DNA of 37,040 bases from CAWBRT01 sp050015355 (GCA_050015355.1 JBEKBO010000036.1:1-37040), one strand, 5' to 3'; shown: positions 18,482-27,412, counted from the stretch's first letter. Numbers and translations: made by a program. The notes: generated by a model not told the origin, from the sequence alone.

Positions 18482-19918
18482 AACATTCCCTGTCGATATT
18501 CAGATTGTTGCGAGTGTCGAAACTCTGAACCGGGGCCTAAGACTAGACCCAAGCCGCTATAACGAAACAGGCGAGCGGATGACGCGCCACCTAAAACGGC
18601 TTGCGGTTTCGATGCCGAAGACGCATGAATTACCCGAGTTTGTTGAAGTTTTTCTCCCTAACAGGTTCTCCCGCGTTTACCTCGATGACGGTGATTATGG
18701 CCTGCCCATGCTGGGTACTTCGACCATGCTGATGGCAAGATTGCCAACTGACTCACGTATAAAGATTGCCGGAAATTTAGAACACTGCCCCCTCAGGATT
18801 AGAGCGGGTGACATTCTGGTTTCGCGTTCTGGAACCGTAGGAACTGCCGTTCTCTGCGGCCAGTCCTATTGTGGCTTTGTCGCTAGCGACGACTGCTTTC
18901 GCCTTCGGCTTGGAGAGAGCATTAGAGGATTCGTCGCGGCATACCTGCGTTCACCATTTGGCGAGAGGCTTCTAATACCGCATGGCAAAGTCGTCCAACA
19001 TTTGAAACCGGCCGATATTAAGGATCTGCGAATTCCTCTTATTGATGCCAAGGAACGGCAACAAATTAATTCATTAATGCTGCAATCGTGCCAGCTCGTA
19101 GATTGGGCCAGGGGGCTCTTTGCTGAAGCAGAAAAGAAAATTGCGGCGGCTCTTGGCATTAGCGGCAAAGTCGCACAACCCCAGCACTGGCTTAACTGGA
19201 ATACTGCTTTTCTGAACCTTTCGGCTGATCTTTTTGGGTCTCGTCTTGACCCGCACTTTTACGATCCAGATGTCCGGCAGTTATGGAACTCTCTAACACG
19301 GCTGCCGCATCGAAAACTGTCATCCATTGGGAAGGTGGGGGGGTTGCCCGCTTCAAGAGACAGCCTGCCGATAGTGGATATGGCACACCGCTCTATTCTT
19401 CAGCCGACATAGTTAGAGCAAGGCTCATTCCCAGCGAGCACCTTTCATCCGCTCGAAACGAACGCAACATCAGGCAGTGCAGGGTCGAGCAGGGAGTGAT
19501 TCTGATCCCCTGTTCAGGCGCCTTTGGCGGCATTGTGGGGAGAGCGGTTAGAGCCGGTCGGAGACTTCATGGCGAAGTTGTAACTCAGCATGTCCTGCGC
19601 GTTAAGGTTGACGATCCTGATTTCGTTCCTGATTACGTTTCGGCATTTCTTTCGAGTCTGCCCTACGGGTATCCTCTTTTGACTGCGTTTCGCTATGGGA
19701 AAGACGTTCCTGAACTCGAACCGAATGCGATCGGGGAAACACCAATACCATTGCTACCAAGGCCAGTTCAGGAATCCGTCGCGAAGGACATCTCAGCGGC
19801 AACAGAGTGCCTCGATAAATCGAATGATATTGAGGACAAAGCCCAGGGTGAACTTCTCCGATCTCTGAAGTGGACGGAATCTACCGAAGAGGCGCACACA
19901 CTTGCACCGGTAAATTAG
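18468..19918 (+). pseudogene. Type I-like specificity subunit (HsdS), split by frameshift at a G7 tract
   Basis: DNA-target recognition subunit for the upstream methyltransferase. The first part (18468-19412) starts at GTG 18468 with AGAGGGGG six bases before and overlaps the methyltransferase stop. It contains target-recognition domain 1, a helical spacer (KERQQINSLMLQSCQLVDWARGLFAEAEKK is the region) and the beginning of domain 2. The rest of domain 2 lies in another frame up to 19918. Matching landmarks occur in both halves: LDPSRY and LDPHFY, GLPMLGTSTM and GTPLYSSADI, DILVSRSGTVGTAV and VILIPCSGAFGGIVG. The break is at GGTGGGGGGGTT, where seven Gs occupy 19337-19343; one extra G (or two fewer) restores a single protein of about 483 residues. 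It may be a phase-variable gene, a recent mutation or an assembly error. Confidence 0.8.
19337..19343 (+). repeat. G7 homopolymer at the frameshift point of the specificity gene
   Basis: Seven consecutive Gs sit exactly where the reading frame of the specificity subunit changes. Eight Gs would join K-V-G-G to V-A-R-F-K in one frame. Poly-G tracts in hsdS-type genes are a known basis of phase variation in other bacteria, but seven is short. Confidence 0.75.
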
Positions 19919-20153
19919 CCAAGCTGGGAAAAGAGCGAATGAAACGCTGGACTATAAATACCGACTCGGAGATCATGCGTGGCCTACCTCAAAGAACAAA
20001 TTTCTCGCCTGTAAAATCGCCTGTAAAAACTTTGGCTTCCGCGTACTTCCCCCGTTGGTTGGGCAGTCTCCAGCGACCTGTAAGTCATTGCTAGTGCTCA
20101 CACGAGGCCGCGATACGAGCGGAAAATGTCACGCCCTACCCAACTTCCGGGTA

Positions 20154-21044
20154 TCAGCCGCGTGTAGCGTTGTATACCAGCTTGGCCGCGGCCATGTCCT
20201 CCACGGCCAACCCCACGGACTTGAAGATTGTCCTCCCGGCCTGCCTCCTCGGCGCTGCGCCCGTCAGCAGTTCGCCAAGTTCGGCATCGATAGCGGCGCC
20301 GGATGAACGGATATCCTCCGACTCTTGTCCGGCAGACTCGCGCGATTCAACCACCAGCAGGCCCTTCATGGCTTCGTCGTCCAGCTCGCGCCGGCCTGCT
20401 CCGACCGCGCCCAGAGCGTTGATGTGAGCGCCCTGCTTCAACCATCGACCAAGCAGTACCGGCTCGGACGAAGCGGTAGCGGCTACCACCACATCCGCGC
20501 CACGGACGGCTTCTTCGGCCGTCATGACCTTCGCGCTCACTTGTTGCGCCAGTTTCCGTGCGTTTTCCCGGTTGCGGCTCCAAATGCGGATCTCTTCAAA
20601 GCTGCGCACGCATCGCAGCGCCGCCACATGCGCCCGTGCCTGTACGCCGCTGCCCAGAATGGCAAGTACGCGGGTATCCGCCCTAGCAAGCAGATCTGTC
20701 GCGACCGCCGAAACCGCTGCCGTGCGCATCTCCGTAATCAGTCGCGCATCCATGGTCGCAAGCGGCTCGCCAGTATCTGTACGGAACAACTGAATGACGG
20801 CAAAGTGTGTATCCAACCCGCGGCCCGCATTGTCGGGAAAGACCGATACCAGTTTGGCGCCCATAACTTCTCCGTAGATGGCGGGCATGACAAGAAACAG
20901 CGCTGGCTGCCGCGGAACCGGCAGCCTCATGCGCAGCGGCTGCACCACCTTTTGCAAGGAAAAGTCGATCAGCGCCTGCCTCATCGCCGGAATCAACTGC
21001 TGGTAGCTGAGCCGCTCCCGAACCGCTTCTTCGCTCAAAAACAT
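20154..21044 (-). CDS. Ornithine cyclodeaminase / mu-crystallin family protein
   Basis: A 296-residue NAD(P)-dependent enzyme of the ornithine cyclodeaminase/mu-crystallin family. Members act as ornithine or alanine dehydrogenases, pyrroline-2-carboxylate reductases or imine reductases. Family landmarks are AKLVSVFPDN near residue 63, MDARLITEMRTAAVSAVATDLLAR near 98-121, the Rossmann motif ILGSGVQARAH near 129 and HINALGAVGAGRRELD near 205. The start is ATG at 21044. The substrate cannot be told from sequence. It stands alone, divergent from the epimerase gene; proline metabolism (proC) lies elsewhere in the window but not adjacent. Confidence 0.88.
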   Translation of the reverse strand: MFLSEEAVRERLSYQQLIPAMRQALIDFSLQKVVQPLRMRLPVPRQPALFLVMPAIYGEVMGAKLVSVFPDNAGRGLDTHFAVIQLFRTDTGEPLATMDARLITEMRTAAVSAVATDLLARADTRVLAILGSGVQARAHVAALRCVRSFEEIRIWSRNRENARKLAQQVSAKVMTAEEAVRGADVVVAATASSEPVLLGRWLKQGAHINALGAVGAGRRELDDEAMKGLLVVESRESAGQESEDIRSSGAAIDAELGELLTGAAPRRQAGRTIFKSVGLAVEDMAAAKLVYNATRG

Positions 21045-21262
21045 TTCAGGCCTTTCGGAACATAGACGTGAAAAATCCGCCGTGCTCTCGCTGAATTGTG
21101 GCGCTCTCCATCTTAAACGTAAGCCCTGCCTTGCCGTAAATACCGTGAATCAGGATGAACTCCCCGGGCACTCAAGCGCCGAGTGCTGCAGGTTTCCAGG
21201 TCGCACCACCGGCAGACCGCCTACACCTTAGTTCCGAAGCATCCCGCTGCTACACTACCGGC

Positions 21263-22282
21263 ATGCGCGTACTCATCATTGGCGGAACTCGAAACCTCGG
21301 CCCGTCGCTGGTTACGGCATTGCTCCAGGCGGGATATGAAACCTCTGTTTTCAATCGCGGCAAAACTCCGGTGGTATTGCCCAAGCAAGTCGAGAGGCTT
21401 TGCGGCGACCGTGGCGATCCCCAAGTGCTGCGCGCCGTCCTGGGAAAGCGCGAGTTCGAGCTGGTTGTGGACACGACCCTCTACACTGGCCGCGACGCCG
21501 AACCCATCGTCGATCTGCTGCTCAACCGTACCGGCCGGTACATCTTCATCAGCACCGGCCAAGTCTACCTGGTGCGGGTAGGACCGAAGCGCCCTTACCG
21601 CGAGGAGGATTACGCGGGGCCGGTGATGCCCGCGCCTCCGCAGTCCGCCGCCTACGACTACGACAATTGGGTTTACGGAATTGAAAAACGAGCGGCGGAG
21701 GATGTGTTGATGCGCGGCTGGGCCGAGCGGCGCTTCCCCGTTACCACGCTCCGCCTGCCCATGGTGAACAGCGAGCACGACCACTTCAATCGCATCTACG
21801 GATACTATCTGCGCCTGCGCGACGGCGGTCCCATACTCATTCCCGAAGGACCGGGTCTGCCGCTTCGCCACGTTTACGGCGGAGACGTGGTGCAAGCCGT
21901 GTTGCGTTTGGCCGGAACGAGCCTGGGCCTTGGCCGCGCTTACAACATCTCGCAAGACGAGACTCTTTCCCTGGAAGCGTTCCTCGGCAAACTGGCCCAC
22001 CTTGCGAATGCGCAATCGCGGGTCGTGCGGATTCCTCGTGAACGATTGAACCAGCTTTCTTTATTGCCCGCGTGTTCGCCGTTCAGCGGAACGTGGATGT
22101 CGGTGCTGGACAATGCGCGAAGCGTAACCGAGCTGGGCATGAAATATACCCCGTTCGTCGAGTGCCTCGACAAACTGGTGCGCTTTTTTGAGAGCAGCCC
22201 TGAACGCCAGATAGAAGCCTACACACAACGAGCTCTGGAGCTGAAGCTCGCGGCCGAAAGCGCGGGAACAACTTCAGCCTGA
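21263..22282 (+). CDS. NAD-dependent epimerase/dehydratase family (extended SDR)
   Basis: A 339-residue extended short-chain dehydrogenase. The nucleotide motif is IIGGTRNLG at residues 5-13, a variant of the usual GGTGFIG. The active-site pair appears as the STGQVY serine region and YGIEK, a YxxxK motif near residues 138-142. RHVYGGDVVQAVLRL and a C-terminal substrate domain follow. The start at ATG 21263 puts the Rossmann strand at the N-terminus as in the family; the frame extends upstream to 21155 without similarity. Substrate unknown: a nucleotide sugar or an isoflavone-reductase-like compound are possibilities. Confidence 0.85.
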   Translation: MRVLIIGGTRNLGPSLVTALLQAGYETSVFNRGKTPVVLPKQVERLCGDRGDPQVLRAVLGKREFELVVDTTLYTGRDAEPIVDLLLNRTGRYIFISTGQVYLVRVGPKRPYREEDYAGPVMPAPPQSAAYDYDNWVYGIEKRAAEDVLMRGWAERRFPVTTLRLPMVNSEHDHFNRIYGYYLRLRDGGPILIPEGPGLPLRHVYGGDVVQAVLRLAGTSLGLGRAYNISQDETLSLEAFLGKLAHLANAQSRVVRIPRERLNQLSLLPACSPFSGTWMSVLDNARSVTELGMKYTPFVECLDKLVRFFESSPERQIEAYTQRALELKLAAESAGTTSA

Positions 22283-22336
22283 GCGCTACCGCTTCTAAAG
22301 CAGCTTCGGATGAATTTGGCGCGTAGATTCCTGACG

Positions 22337-22741
22337 CTACTTTTTCGGTTCCAGCTTAAGTGATGCGGAGTTGATGCAATAGCGCAATCCTGTTGGCCTC
22401 GGTCCATCCGGAAAGACGTGCCCCAGGTGCGATCCGCAACGCGAGCAGGTCACTTCTACACGGCGCATGCCGTGAGCGTTGTCCTCGTGGTTGTCCACGC
22501 GCTCCGGAGCTGCCGGCTCATAGAAGCTGGGCCAGCCGCTTCCGGAATCGTACTTGGTATCCGAGCTGAATAATTCCTGACCGCAAGCCGCGCAGAGGTA
22601 AACGCCATCTTCCTTGCTGTGCGCGTACTCGCCGGTGAAGGCGCGTTCCGTGCCTTTCTCGCGCAGGATGTGGTACTGCTCAGGCGTAAGTTCGCGGCGC
22701 CATTCGTCTTCGCTTTTGCGCATTTTCTCTTTGGTTTCCAT
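22337..22741 (-). CDS. msrB: Peptide-methionine (R)-S-oxide reductase
   Basis: Repairs methionine-R-sulfoxide in oxidised proteins. The 134-residue product has the two zinc-binding CxxC pairs (CAACG and CSRCG), the family motif SGSGWPSFYEP, and the catalytic cysteine in RYCINSASL near the C-terminus. AAGGTGGG lies just before the ATG at 22741; the frame runs on to 22846 without family similarity. It is a single gene just beyond the end of the dsr cluster and has no obvious link to it. Confidence 0.95.
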   Translation of the reverse strand: METKEKMRKSEDEWRRELTPEQYHILREKGTERAFTGEYAHSKEDGVYLCAACGQELFSSDTKYDSGSGWPSFYEPAAPERVDNHEDNAHGMRRVEVTCSRCGSHLGHVFPDGPRPTGLRYCINSASLKLEPKK

Positions 22742-22836
22742 GCCCACCTTCCAAGCGATTAGATTCGTCAGGCACGACTGGGGTGCATCCGTTTCTGTCT
22801 CCGCGGCTAGGGCCGGAGCTTGTGACTTTTTCGGAC

Positions 22837-22929
22837 GGTGCCCCACATCTGCCGTAGTTAGCAGATGTGGGACTTGGGTATCAGTTGAACTACCCCATGT
22901 TAGCTAAAAGCAGGCGAACGTGGGGCACC
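22837..22929. repeat. Nested inverted repeat, GGTGCCCCAC...GTGGGGCACC
   Basis: A perfect 10-base outer inverted repeat (22837-22846 with 22920-22929) encloses a perfect 11-base hairpin, CCCACATCTGC at 22842-22852 and GCAGATGTGGG at 22861-22871, with an 8-base loop. The two stems share bases, so they are alternative foldings. It lies between dsrK2 and msrB, whose promoter must be near. Repeats with this GTGCCCCAC core look like dispersed acidobacterial intergenic elements (recollection, not checked). Confidence 0.6.
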
Positions 22930-22985
22930 AAGCCGAAAGATTCATCATTAAAGCCCAGAGCGGCGAGGGGATGGACAATTTCTTG

Positions 22986-23017
22986 GGATCCTTCGCTGCG
23001 CTCAGGATGACATCCTG
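22986..23017. repeat. REP-like palindrome downstream of the dsr cluster
   Basis: It contains GGATCCTTCGCTGCGCTCAGGATGAC, a core often seen as a dispersed repeat. Its right part CAGGAT-GAC-ATCCTG (23003-23017) is a perfect 6-base stem about 30 bases after the dsrK2 stop, so it could also help end or protect the dsr transcript. There is no T-run. Confidence 0.5.
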
Positions 23018-23047
23018 AAACTTATGCAGCGAATTTACAGGACACCC

Positions 23048-24652
23048 TCAGTGCCACTCCCACTCCAGGAACCCGGGCTTCACGTCGGCCATGGCATTCA
23101 CGATCAGCTCAACCAAACCGCCGTACAGGATCTGGTGCTTATCCCAGAGATTCCAGTAAGCGAACAAGTCGCGCATCTGGCCTTTGCAGTTGCTGCATGG
23201 GGCGCAGACATATTTCGGAGTTTCCGGTTCGAGGCAATCGCCGAAGGCGTTCAGCACCTGCTCGAGCTTCTTGCGTCCGGAGACCTGGAAGCGCCAGTCG
23301 GTGAAATTATTCGGCGACATGATGGCGAACCCGCTGCCGCCGCCGCAACAGTAGTTATTGACGCCGTGCGGCTCCATCTCGCGGAACTTGGGAGCGATCT
23401 TCCGCAGAATCTCACGTTGCGGCTCTACCACTCCCATCAGACGCACGACATTGCACGGGTCGTGAAGTGTAATGGGGAAATCATTGCGCGAGGGGTCCAG
23501 CTTGAGCTTGCCGCTCATGACTATGTCGCGCAACAATGTCATCGAGCTTTCCCGCGGGATGTTCATCTCGCCCAGCAGGATGCGGTCGGCAATCACGCTG
23601 AGCGCCTTGTGCGCGTGGCCGCACTCGCCAATCACAATCTTCTTCACCTTTAACTTGCGCGCTGCTTCCGCGTGCTTCAGCGCCACGCGCGCGAACTGTG
23701 CGTCGTCATACCATAGTCCGTAGTTGATGGAATCGTAGGCGACCAGCTCCGATGACATCGTCCAGCTCACCCCGGCGGCGTTGAGAATTACCGCGAAGGC
23801 CCCGGGGTTCTCGGGCCACGCGAGAATCTCTCCCGCGTTGTGAAGCAAAAGGATGTCGGCGCCCTCCACGTCCCAGGGCGTATGGACATCGAAGCCCGTT
23901 TTTTCACTCATTTCCTCGTCGATGAAGTCCACGCTGTCCCTCACCGCCGCGGGGTTCATGCCGGTCGAAGAGCCTGTCTTCAACTGCTTCATCGAGCCGT
24001 TATCATGGATTTCCTTGGCCGCAATGCCCATCTCCATGCTGAACACCTTGCGGAGTTCGTGTGCCACAAGGGCGTTGTCGGCTCCAATGGGGCAGGTCTG
24101 CGCGCAGCGGCGGCAGAGGTTGCAGCGGTAGGCAAGCTCGGCCAGACGCGCCACCATGGGCCAGTTCAGCTCAATGTCGCCGTGCTTCCAGCGCGAGATC
24201 AGCCCGCCGTGTTTCACGTACTTGAAATAAAGACGCCGCAAAATCTCGCTGCGGAACAGCGGCCGGTAGACTTCGTTGCGCCCGCTGGCTTCATAGATGT
24301 GGCAAGCGTCGGAACAGGTCTGGCAACGCGTGCAGTGCTCCATGGTGAGCAGCAGCGGCTGAAGAAACGTCCAGTTGTTTTCTTTGCTGAATAACTTCTC
24401 AACTCCAGCCAGAAATTTTATGACCAGCGCTTCTTCTTCCTCGCGGGACTTCGGCCGGGGCAGATTGAGCGCGCAAGTGCCGTCGAGTCCGCACTCGCAC
24501 CTCTCCTTGACCTGGACGCTGAGTGGAGTGAATGCCGGACCATCCCCAACGCCGAGACCGGCGGGTAACGGTTTTAATTCGCTCTTTTGTAGATGCGTGA
24601 TCGGCTCTGCATCACGCCGCGAAATGTCGCCAATGTTCACATGCTCGCTCAT
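23048..24652 (-). CDS. DsrK-like HdrD-family iron-sulfur protein (second copy)
   Basis: A 534-residue cytoplasmic Fe-S subunit related to DsrK and heterodisulfide reductase HdrD. It has two 4Fe-4S motifs, C107-C110-C113-C117 and C177-C180-C183-C187, and two cysteine-rich CCG regions at the C-terminal half (GECGHAH; HDPCNVVRLMGVVEP with NYCCGGGSG and CAPCSNC), which would hold the catalytic cluster. Unlike the DsrK copy at 33.5-35.1 kb, it has an extra N-terminal cysteine patch, C52-E-C54 and C60. Its ATG overlaps the stop of the preceding DsrM-like gene (ATGA), so the two are made as a pair. In this cluster it likely reduces a disulfide or trisulfide carrier, perhaps DsrC, with electrons from the quinone pool. 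The exact partner is unknown. Confidence 0.88.
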   Translation of the reverse strand: MSEHVNIGDISRRDAEPITHLQKSELKPLPAGLGVGDGPAFTPLSVQVKERCECGLDGTCALNLPRPKSREEEEALVIKFLAGVEKLFSKENNWTFLQPLLLTMEHCTRCQTCSDACHIYEASGRNEVYRPLFRSEILRRLYFKYVKHGGLISRWKHGDIELNWPMVARLAELAYRCNLCRRCAQTCPIGADNALVAHELRKVFSMEMGIAAKEIHDNGSMKQLKTGSSTGMNPAAVRDSVDFIDEEMSEKTGFDVHTPWDVEGADILLLHNAGEILAWPENPGAFAVILNAAGVSWTMSSELVAYDSINYGLWYDDAQFARVALKHAEAARKLKVKKIVIGECGHAHKALSVIADRILLGEMNIPRESSMTLLRDIVMSGKLKLDPSRNDFPITLHDPCNVVRLMGVVEPQREILRKIAPKFREMEPHGVNNYCCGGGSGFAIMSPNNFTDWRFQVSGRKKLEQVLNAFGDCLEPETPKYVCAPCSNCKGQMRDLFAYWNLWDKHQILYGGLVELIVNAMADVKPGFLEWEWH

Positions 24653-25557
24653 TTACGCACCGCCTGCTTCTCGGGTGGATTCGTGGTGGCGATCTCTCCC
24701 CAGGTTTTCGTTCCGTCGGCTCCGATGTGCGGCGCAGACCACGTGGGACGATAGGTAAGATACTCAGCAACTCGTGCGGCGATCTGCTTGTTGTTCGGCG
24801 CGTCGTCCCAACGGATCGTGTGATAGGTGAAATATTTCGCCACGAAATGCGCCATGTGCGTGTACGGGATGTAGCCGAGGATTACCGAGCCGAGGATGAG
24901 TCCGGCGCTCGTCGCTGCCGGAAGCCTGACCGTCGAATCGAATGTAAGCAGCGCGCGAGCTAGCGTGGCAAGCGGCGGCATGGAGCCACTCAGCGCTCCG
25001 ATGATGGCCAGTACGCAGGCAATCGCAAAACCTCCCACATTTAACAAGTCGCCGAGTCCCGTGTAGTTTTTCAACTCCGGATCGACGAGTCTGCGCCAGA
25101 ACAGCGCAACTCCACCGAACGTCGTCAGCACCAGCCCCGCCCAAGCGCACACGCGAGCGATCGCAAATAGCACGCCTGCGAGCCCCGAACCTCCGAAGAC
25201 CGCGCCTACGGTGGACAGAACGGCCGCTCCCATCAGCAGATACAGGCCGGCATGGAACGGAAACGACCGGTACCAGAGTTTGCGATTGTATTCCCAGAGC
25301 CCTTTCAGCAGCAGCATCTCCGGGATCATGAAACTCAATTCTCCGGCCAGGTTCGGGTGGCGTTCTTTTTTCCACCAGTCGCCTTGCTCGAAATACGACC
25401 CGCCGTGCGTCACCCGCTCCGGCGCCTCATGCGGCACGGGATACAGTTCCCAACGGAGATGGATGGGCGCACGCGCGTATTGCAATACGCGGCCGACACA
25501 GCCGACGGCAAAAACCAATACACCTGCATAAATAAACAAAAACACCAGAGTTGCCAT
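24649..25557 (-). CDS. DsrM-like / NarI-family membrane cytochrome b (second copy)
   Basis: A 302-residue membrane protein with an N-terminal helix, a soluble stretch, and four to five further helices in the manner of nitrate-reductase gamma subunits and DsrM. Histidines in PFHAGLYLLMG near residue 101 and in IPYTHMAHFVAKYFTYH near residue 230 are candidate haem b ligands. The soluble segments carry no cysteine motif. GGGGAG lies seven bases before the ATG. It overlaps the DsrK-like gene by four bases, which marks the two as a membrane cytochrome plus Fe-S pair for quinol oxidation or quinone reduction. It is shorter and quite different in sequence from the main DsrM. Confidence 0.85.
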   Translation of the reverse strand: MATLVFLFIYAGVLVFAVGCVGRVLQYARAPIHLRWELYPVPHEAPERVTHGGSYFEQGDWWKKERHPNLAGELSFMIPEMLLLKGLWEYNRKLWYRSFPFHAGLYLLMGAAVLSTVGAVFGGSGLAGVLFAIARVCAWAGLVLTTFGGVALFWRRLVDPELKNYTGLGDLLNVGGFAIACVLAIIGALSGSMPPLATLARALLTFDSTVRLPAATSAGLILGSVILGYIPYTHMAHFVAKYFTYHTIRWDDAPNNKQIAARVAEYLTYRPTWSAPHIGADGTKTWGEIATTNPPEKQAVRK

Positions 25558-25652
25558 AGATATCTCCCCACCACTCGAAAGTTTCTAAAGCGCAGCCGGC
25601 GCCACCCAGCCAACCCGCGCTACGAGATTCGCCCTGCCAGTTCAGTCCCTGC

Positions 25653-27155
25653 CTAGTCCCCGGCACGCGCCGTAGTTGCGCGTGTGGGGCAGAGCGCGCG
25701 ATGCCGCCGGGCAAGTTTGATCACGCCCGCCGCCCACTCCGGCGTTGCGCTTGCATGCAGGTGCGTATAGCTTGCCCACACGTTGTTGACGATCAGTCCG
25801 TCGCGCTTCCCAATCGCGCCGGTTCCGCGGCGCACCGAACACACAGTTGCCGGCGGCTCCGATTCCAGCACCTCGGGATCGCCGGAAAATGCCGAGGCGA
25901 CTGCGATGCGCGAGTAATGGAACTCATGGCCGCGCAACACGGTTCCGACCGCGTAAAACGGATTCGGGGTGTCTACCGCAATCTCCACGTATCCGTGCCC
26001 CTGTGGAGCGCTGCCCACGTCTATATCGATGGGCAGGACGCCCGCCATGCGGAAACGTCTGCCCTGCCACTGGATCGACCGCGACAGCAACATCAACCCG
26101 CCGCATTCGGCATAAACCGGCAAGCCGCGTGTAGCTGCATCGGCAAGCGAATGCAGAAACCCGGCGTTGGCTGCGAGCTTCTCGGCGTGCACCTCCGGAA
26201 AGCCGCCGCCAATGTACACGGCATCCACGTCCTCGGGCAGGTCGCCTGACCGCAAGGAGGAGATGAACACGACCTCCGCGCCCGCCCGACTCAGCGCCTC
26301 GATATTCTCCTCGTAGTAAAAGCTGAACGCGGCATCGCGAACTACGGCGATCCTGACCGCACCCTCTGCCCCAACACGCGCAACTACGGCGTGTGCCGGG
26401 GACCCCTGCTCCGGCTCTTTGATCGTTGTATCTAAGGACGGCGAGCAAAGCGCGTTCACGCCGGCGGCAATCTCCTTGATCCGCGCCATATCGAGCCGTG
26501 CCGCGACCTTGTCCAACACCGCGGGCAACTCCTTCATCGCGGGATGATCTTCGGGAGTCACCAGTCCGAGATGCCGCGCGGGCAGGGCGTCGCTCTCGAG
26601 TTTGGGGACGACCCCGACCACCGGGATTCCGCACACTCGTTCAATCGCATCGCGCACGACCATCTCGTGCCGTTTGCTGGCGACGTGGTTCAGAACAACT
26701 CCGCCGATTCGCAAATCCGGGTCCAACTGCTTGCAGCCCAACACCACGGCGGCCGCGGTGCGCGTCATCTTGGTGACATTCAGAACCAGCAGAACCGGCG
26801 CTTGAATCGCCTTCGCCAACTCGGCCGTGCTATGTGTTCCGGCAACGTCGACCCCATCGAACAGCCCGCGATTGCCTTCGACCAGATTGAGGCCTCCGGC
26901 GGTTGCATGCGTGCAAAACGACTGCACCGCCCCCGGGAAACCCATCAGCCACGTATCCAGATTTCTCGCCGGCGCTCCCGAGGCCCAGGAAAGCCAAGCT
27001 GTATCGATGTAGTCAGGACCTTTCTTGAATGCGCGTACCTCCGTCCCTGCCTCGCGCAACGCCCGGAGCAGCGCCATGGAGACCACCGATTTGCCGGAAT
27101 CACCGGCGAGCCCTGCAATCACGAGCCTTGGCGCATTGGAGACTGCCTTCTTCAT
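25653..27155 (-). CDS. dsrN: Cobyrinate a,c-diamide synthase family amidase (DsrN / CbiA-like)
   Basis: A 500-residue glutamine- and ATP-dependent amidase. The N-terminal P-loop-like domain (LVIAGLAGDSGKSVVSMALLRAL, then FKKGPDYIDTAWLS) is followed by a class-I glutaminase domain with the nucleophile cysteine in YAECGGLMLLS and YIGGGFPEVHAEKL before it. In dsr clusters this protein is thought to amidate sirohaem to the siroamide form found in DsrAB. Elsewhere the same family acts in cobalamin synthesis, but no cobalamin genes are here. ATG at 27155 is chosen because the family similarity starts there; the frame extends to 27356 over the upstream gene. A gap of 95 bases separates it from the DsrM-like gene. 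Confidence 0.9.
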   Translation of the reverse strand: MKKAVSNAPRLVIAGLAGDSGKSVVSMALLRALREAGTEVRAFKKGPDYIDTAWLSWASGAPARNLDTWLMGFPGAVQSFCTHATAGGLNLVEGNRGLFDGVDVAGTHSTAELAKAIQAPVLLVLNVTKMTRTAAAVVLGCKQLDPDLRIGGVVLNHVASKRHEMVVRDAIERVCGIPVVGVVPKLESDALPARHLGLVTPEDHPAMKELPAVLDKVAARLDMARIKEIAAGVNALCSPSLDTTIKEPEQGSPAHAVVARVGAEGAVRIAVVRDAAFSFYYEENIEALSRAGAEVVFISSLRSGDLPEDVDAVYIGGGFPEVHAEKLAANAGFLHSLADAATRGLPVYAECGGLMLLSRSIQWQGRRFRMAGVLPIDIDVGSAPQGHGYVEIAVDTPNPFYAVGTVLRGHEFHYSRIAVASAFSGDPEVLESEPPATVCSVRRGTGAIGKRDGLIVNNVWASYTHLHASATPEWAAGVIKLARRHRALCPTRATTARAGD

Positions 27156-27169
27156 CTGCCGGCTTAACC

Positions 27170-27412
27170 TCAGCCCTGCGGCTCTTTCGACGGCATCTGG
27201 ATAAAGGAGCCTCCGAGATAGCTGTAGATGCAACGGCCGGATTCGATCAACTGCCGAATCGCGAGCTTGCAAAGGTCTTTCGAGCAAGCGTCCCCGTGTT
27301 TTGCCACCATCGCCTTCGTCAGATCGCCCGGCTTCAGCTTCTTCTTTCCCTCGCACTCAGATACCAACTGGAACATGTCTTCCGCAACTGTCTCGACCGT
27401 AAGCTCAGCCAT
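27170..27412 (-). CDS. Small DsrD-like winged-helix protein (tentative)
   Basis: An 80-residue protein without cysteine clusters or membrane segments. The pattern is an N-terminal helix, a lysine-rich stretch, then helix-turn-helix followed by a hairpin wing (KDLCKLAIRQLIESGRCIYSYLGGSFIQ). That resembles DsrD, the roughly 78-residue winged-helix protein known to speed up DsrAB sulfite reduction. Identity to known DsrD seems low by eye, so the assignment rests mainly on size, fold pattern and position between the sirohaem genes. GGGGA precedes the ATG. An unrelated small DNA-binding protein remains possible. Confidence 0.55.
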   Translation of the reverse strand: MAELTVETVAEDMFQLVSECEGKKKLKPGDLTKAMVAKHGDACSKDLCKLAIRQLIESGRCIYSYLGGSFIQMPSKEPQG

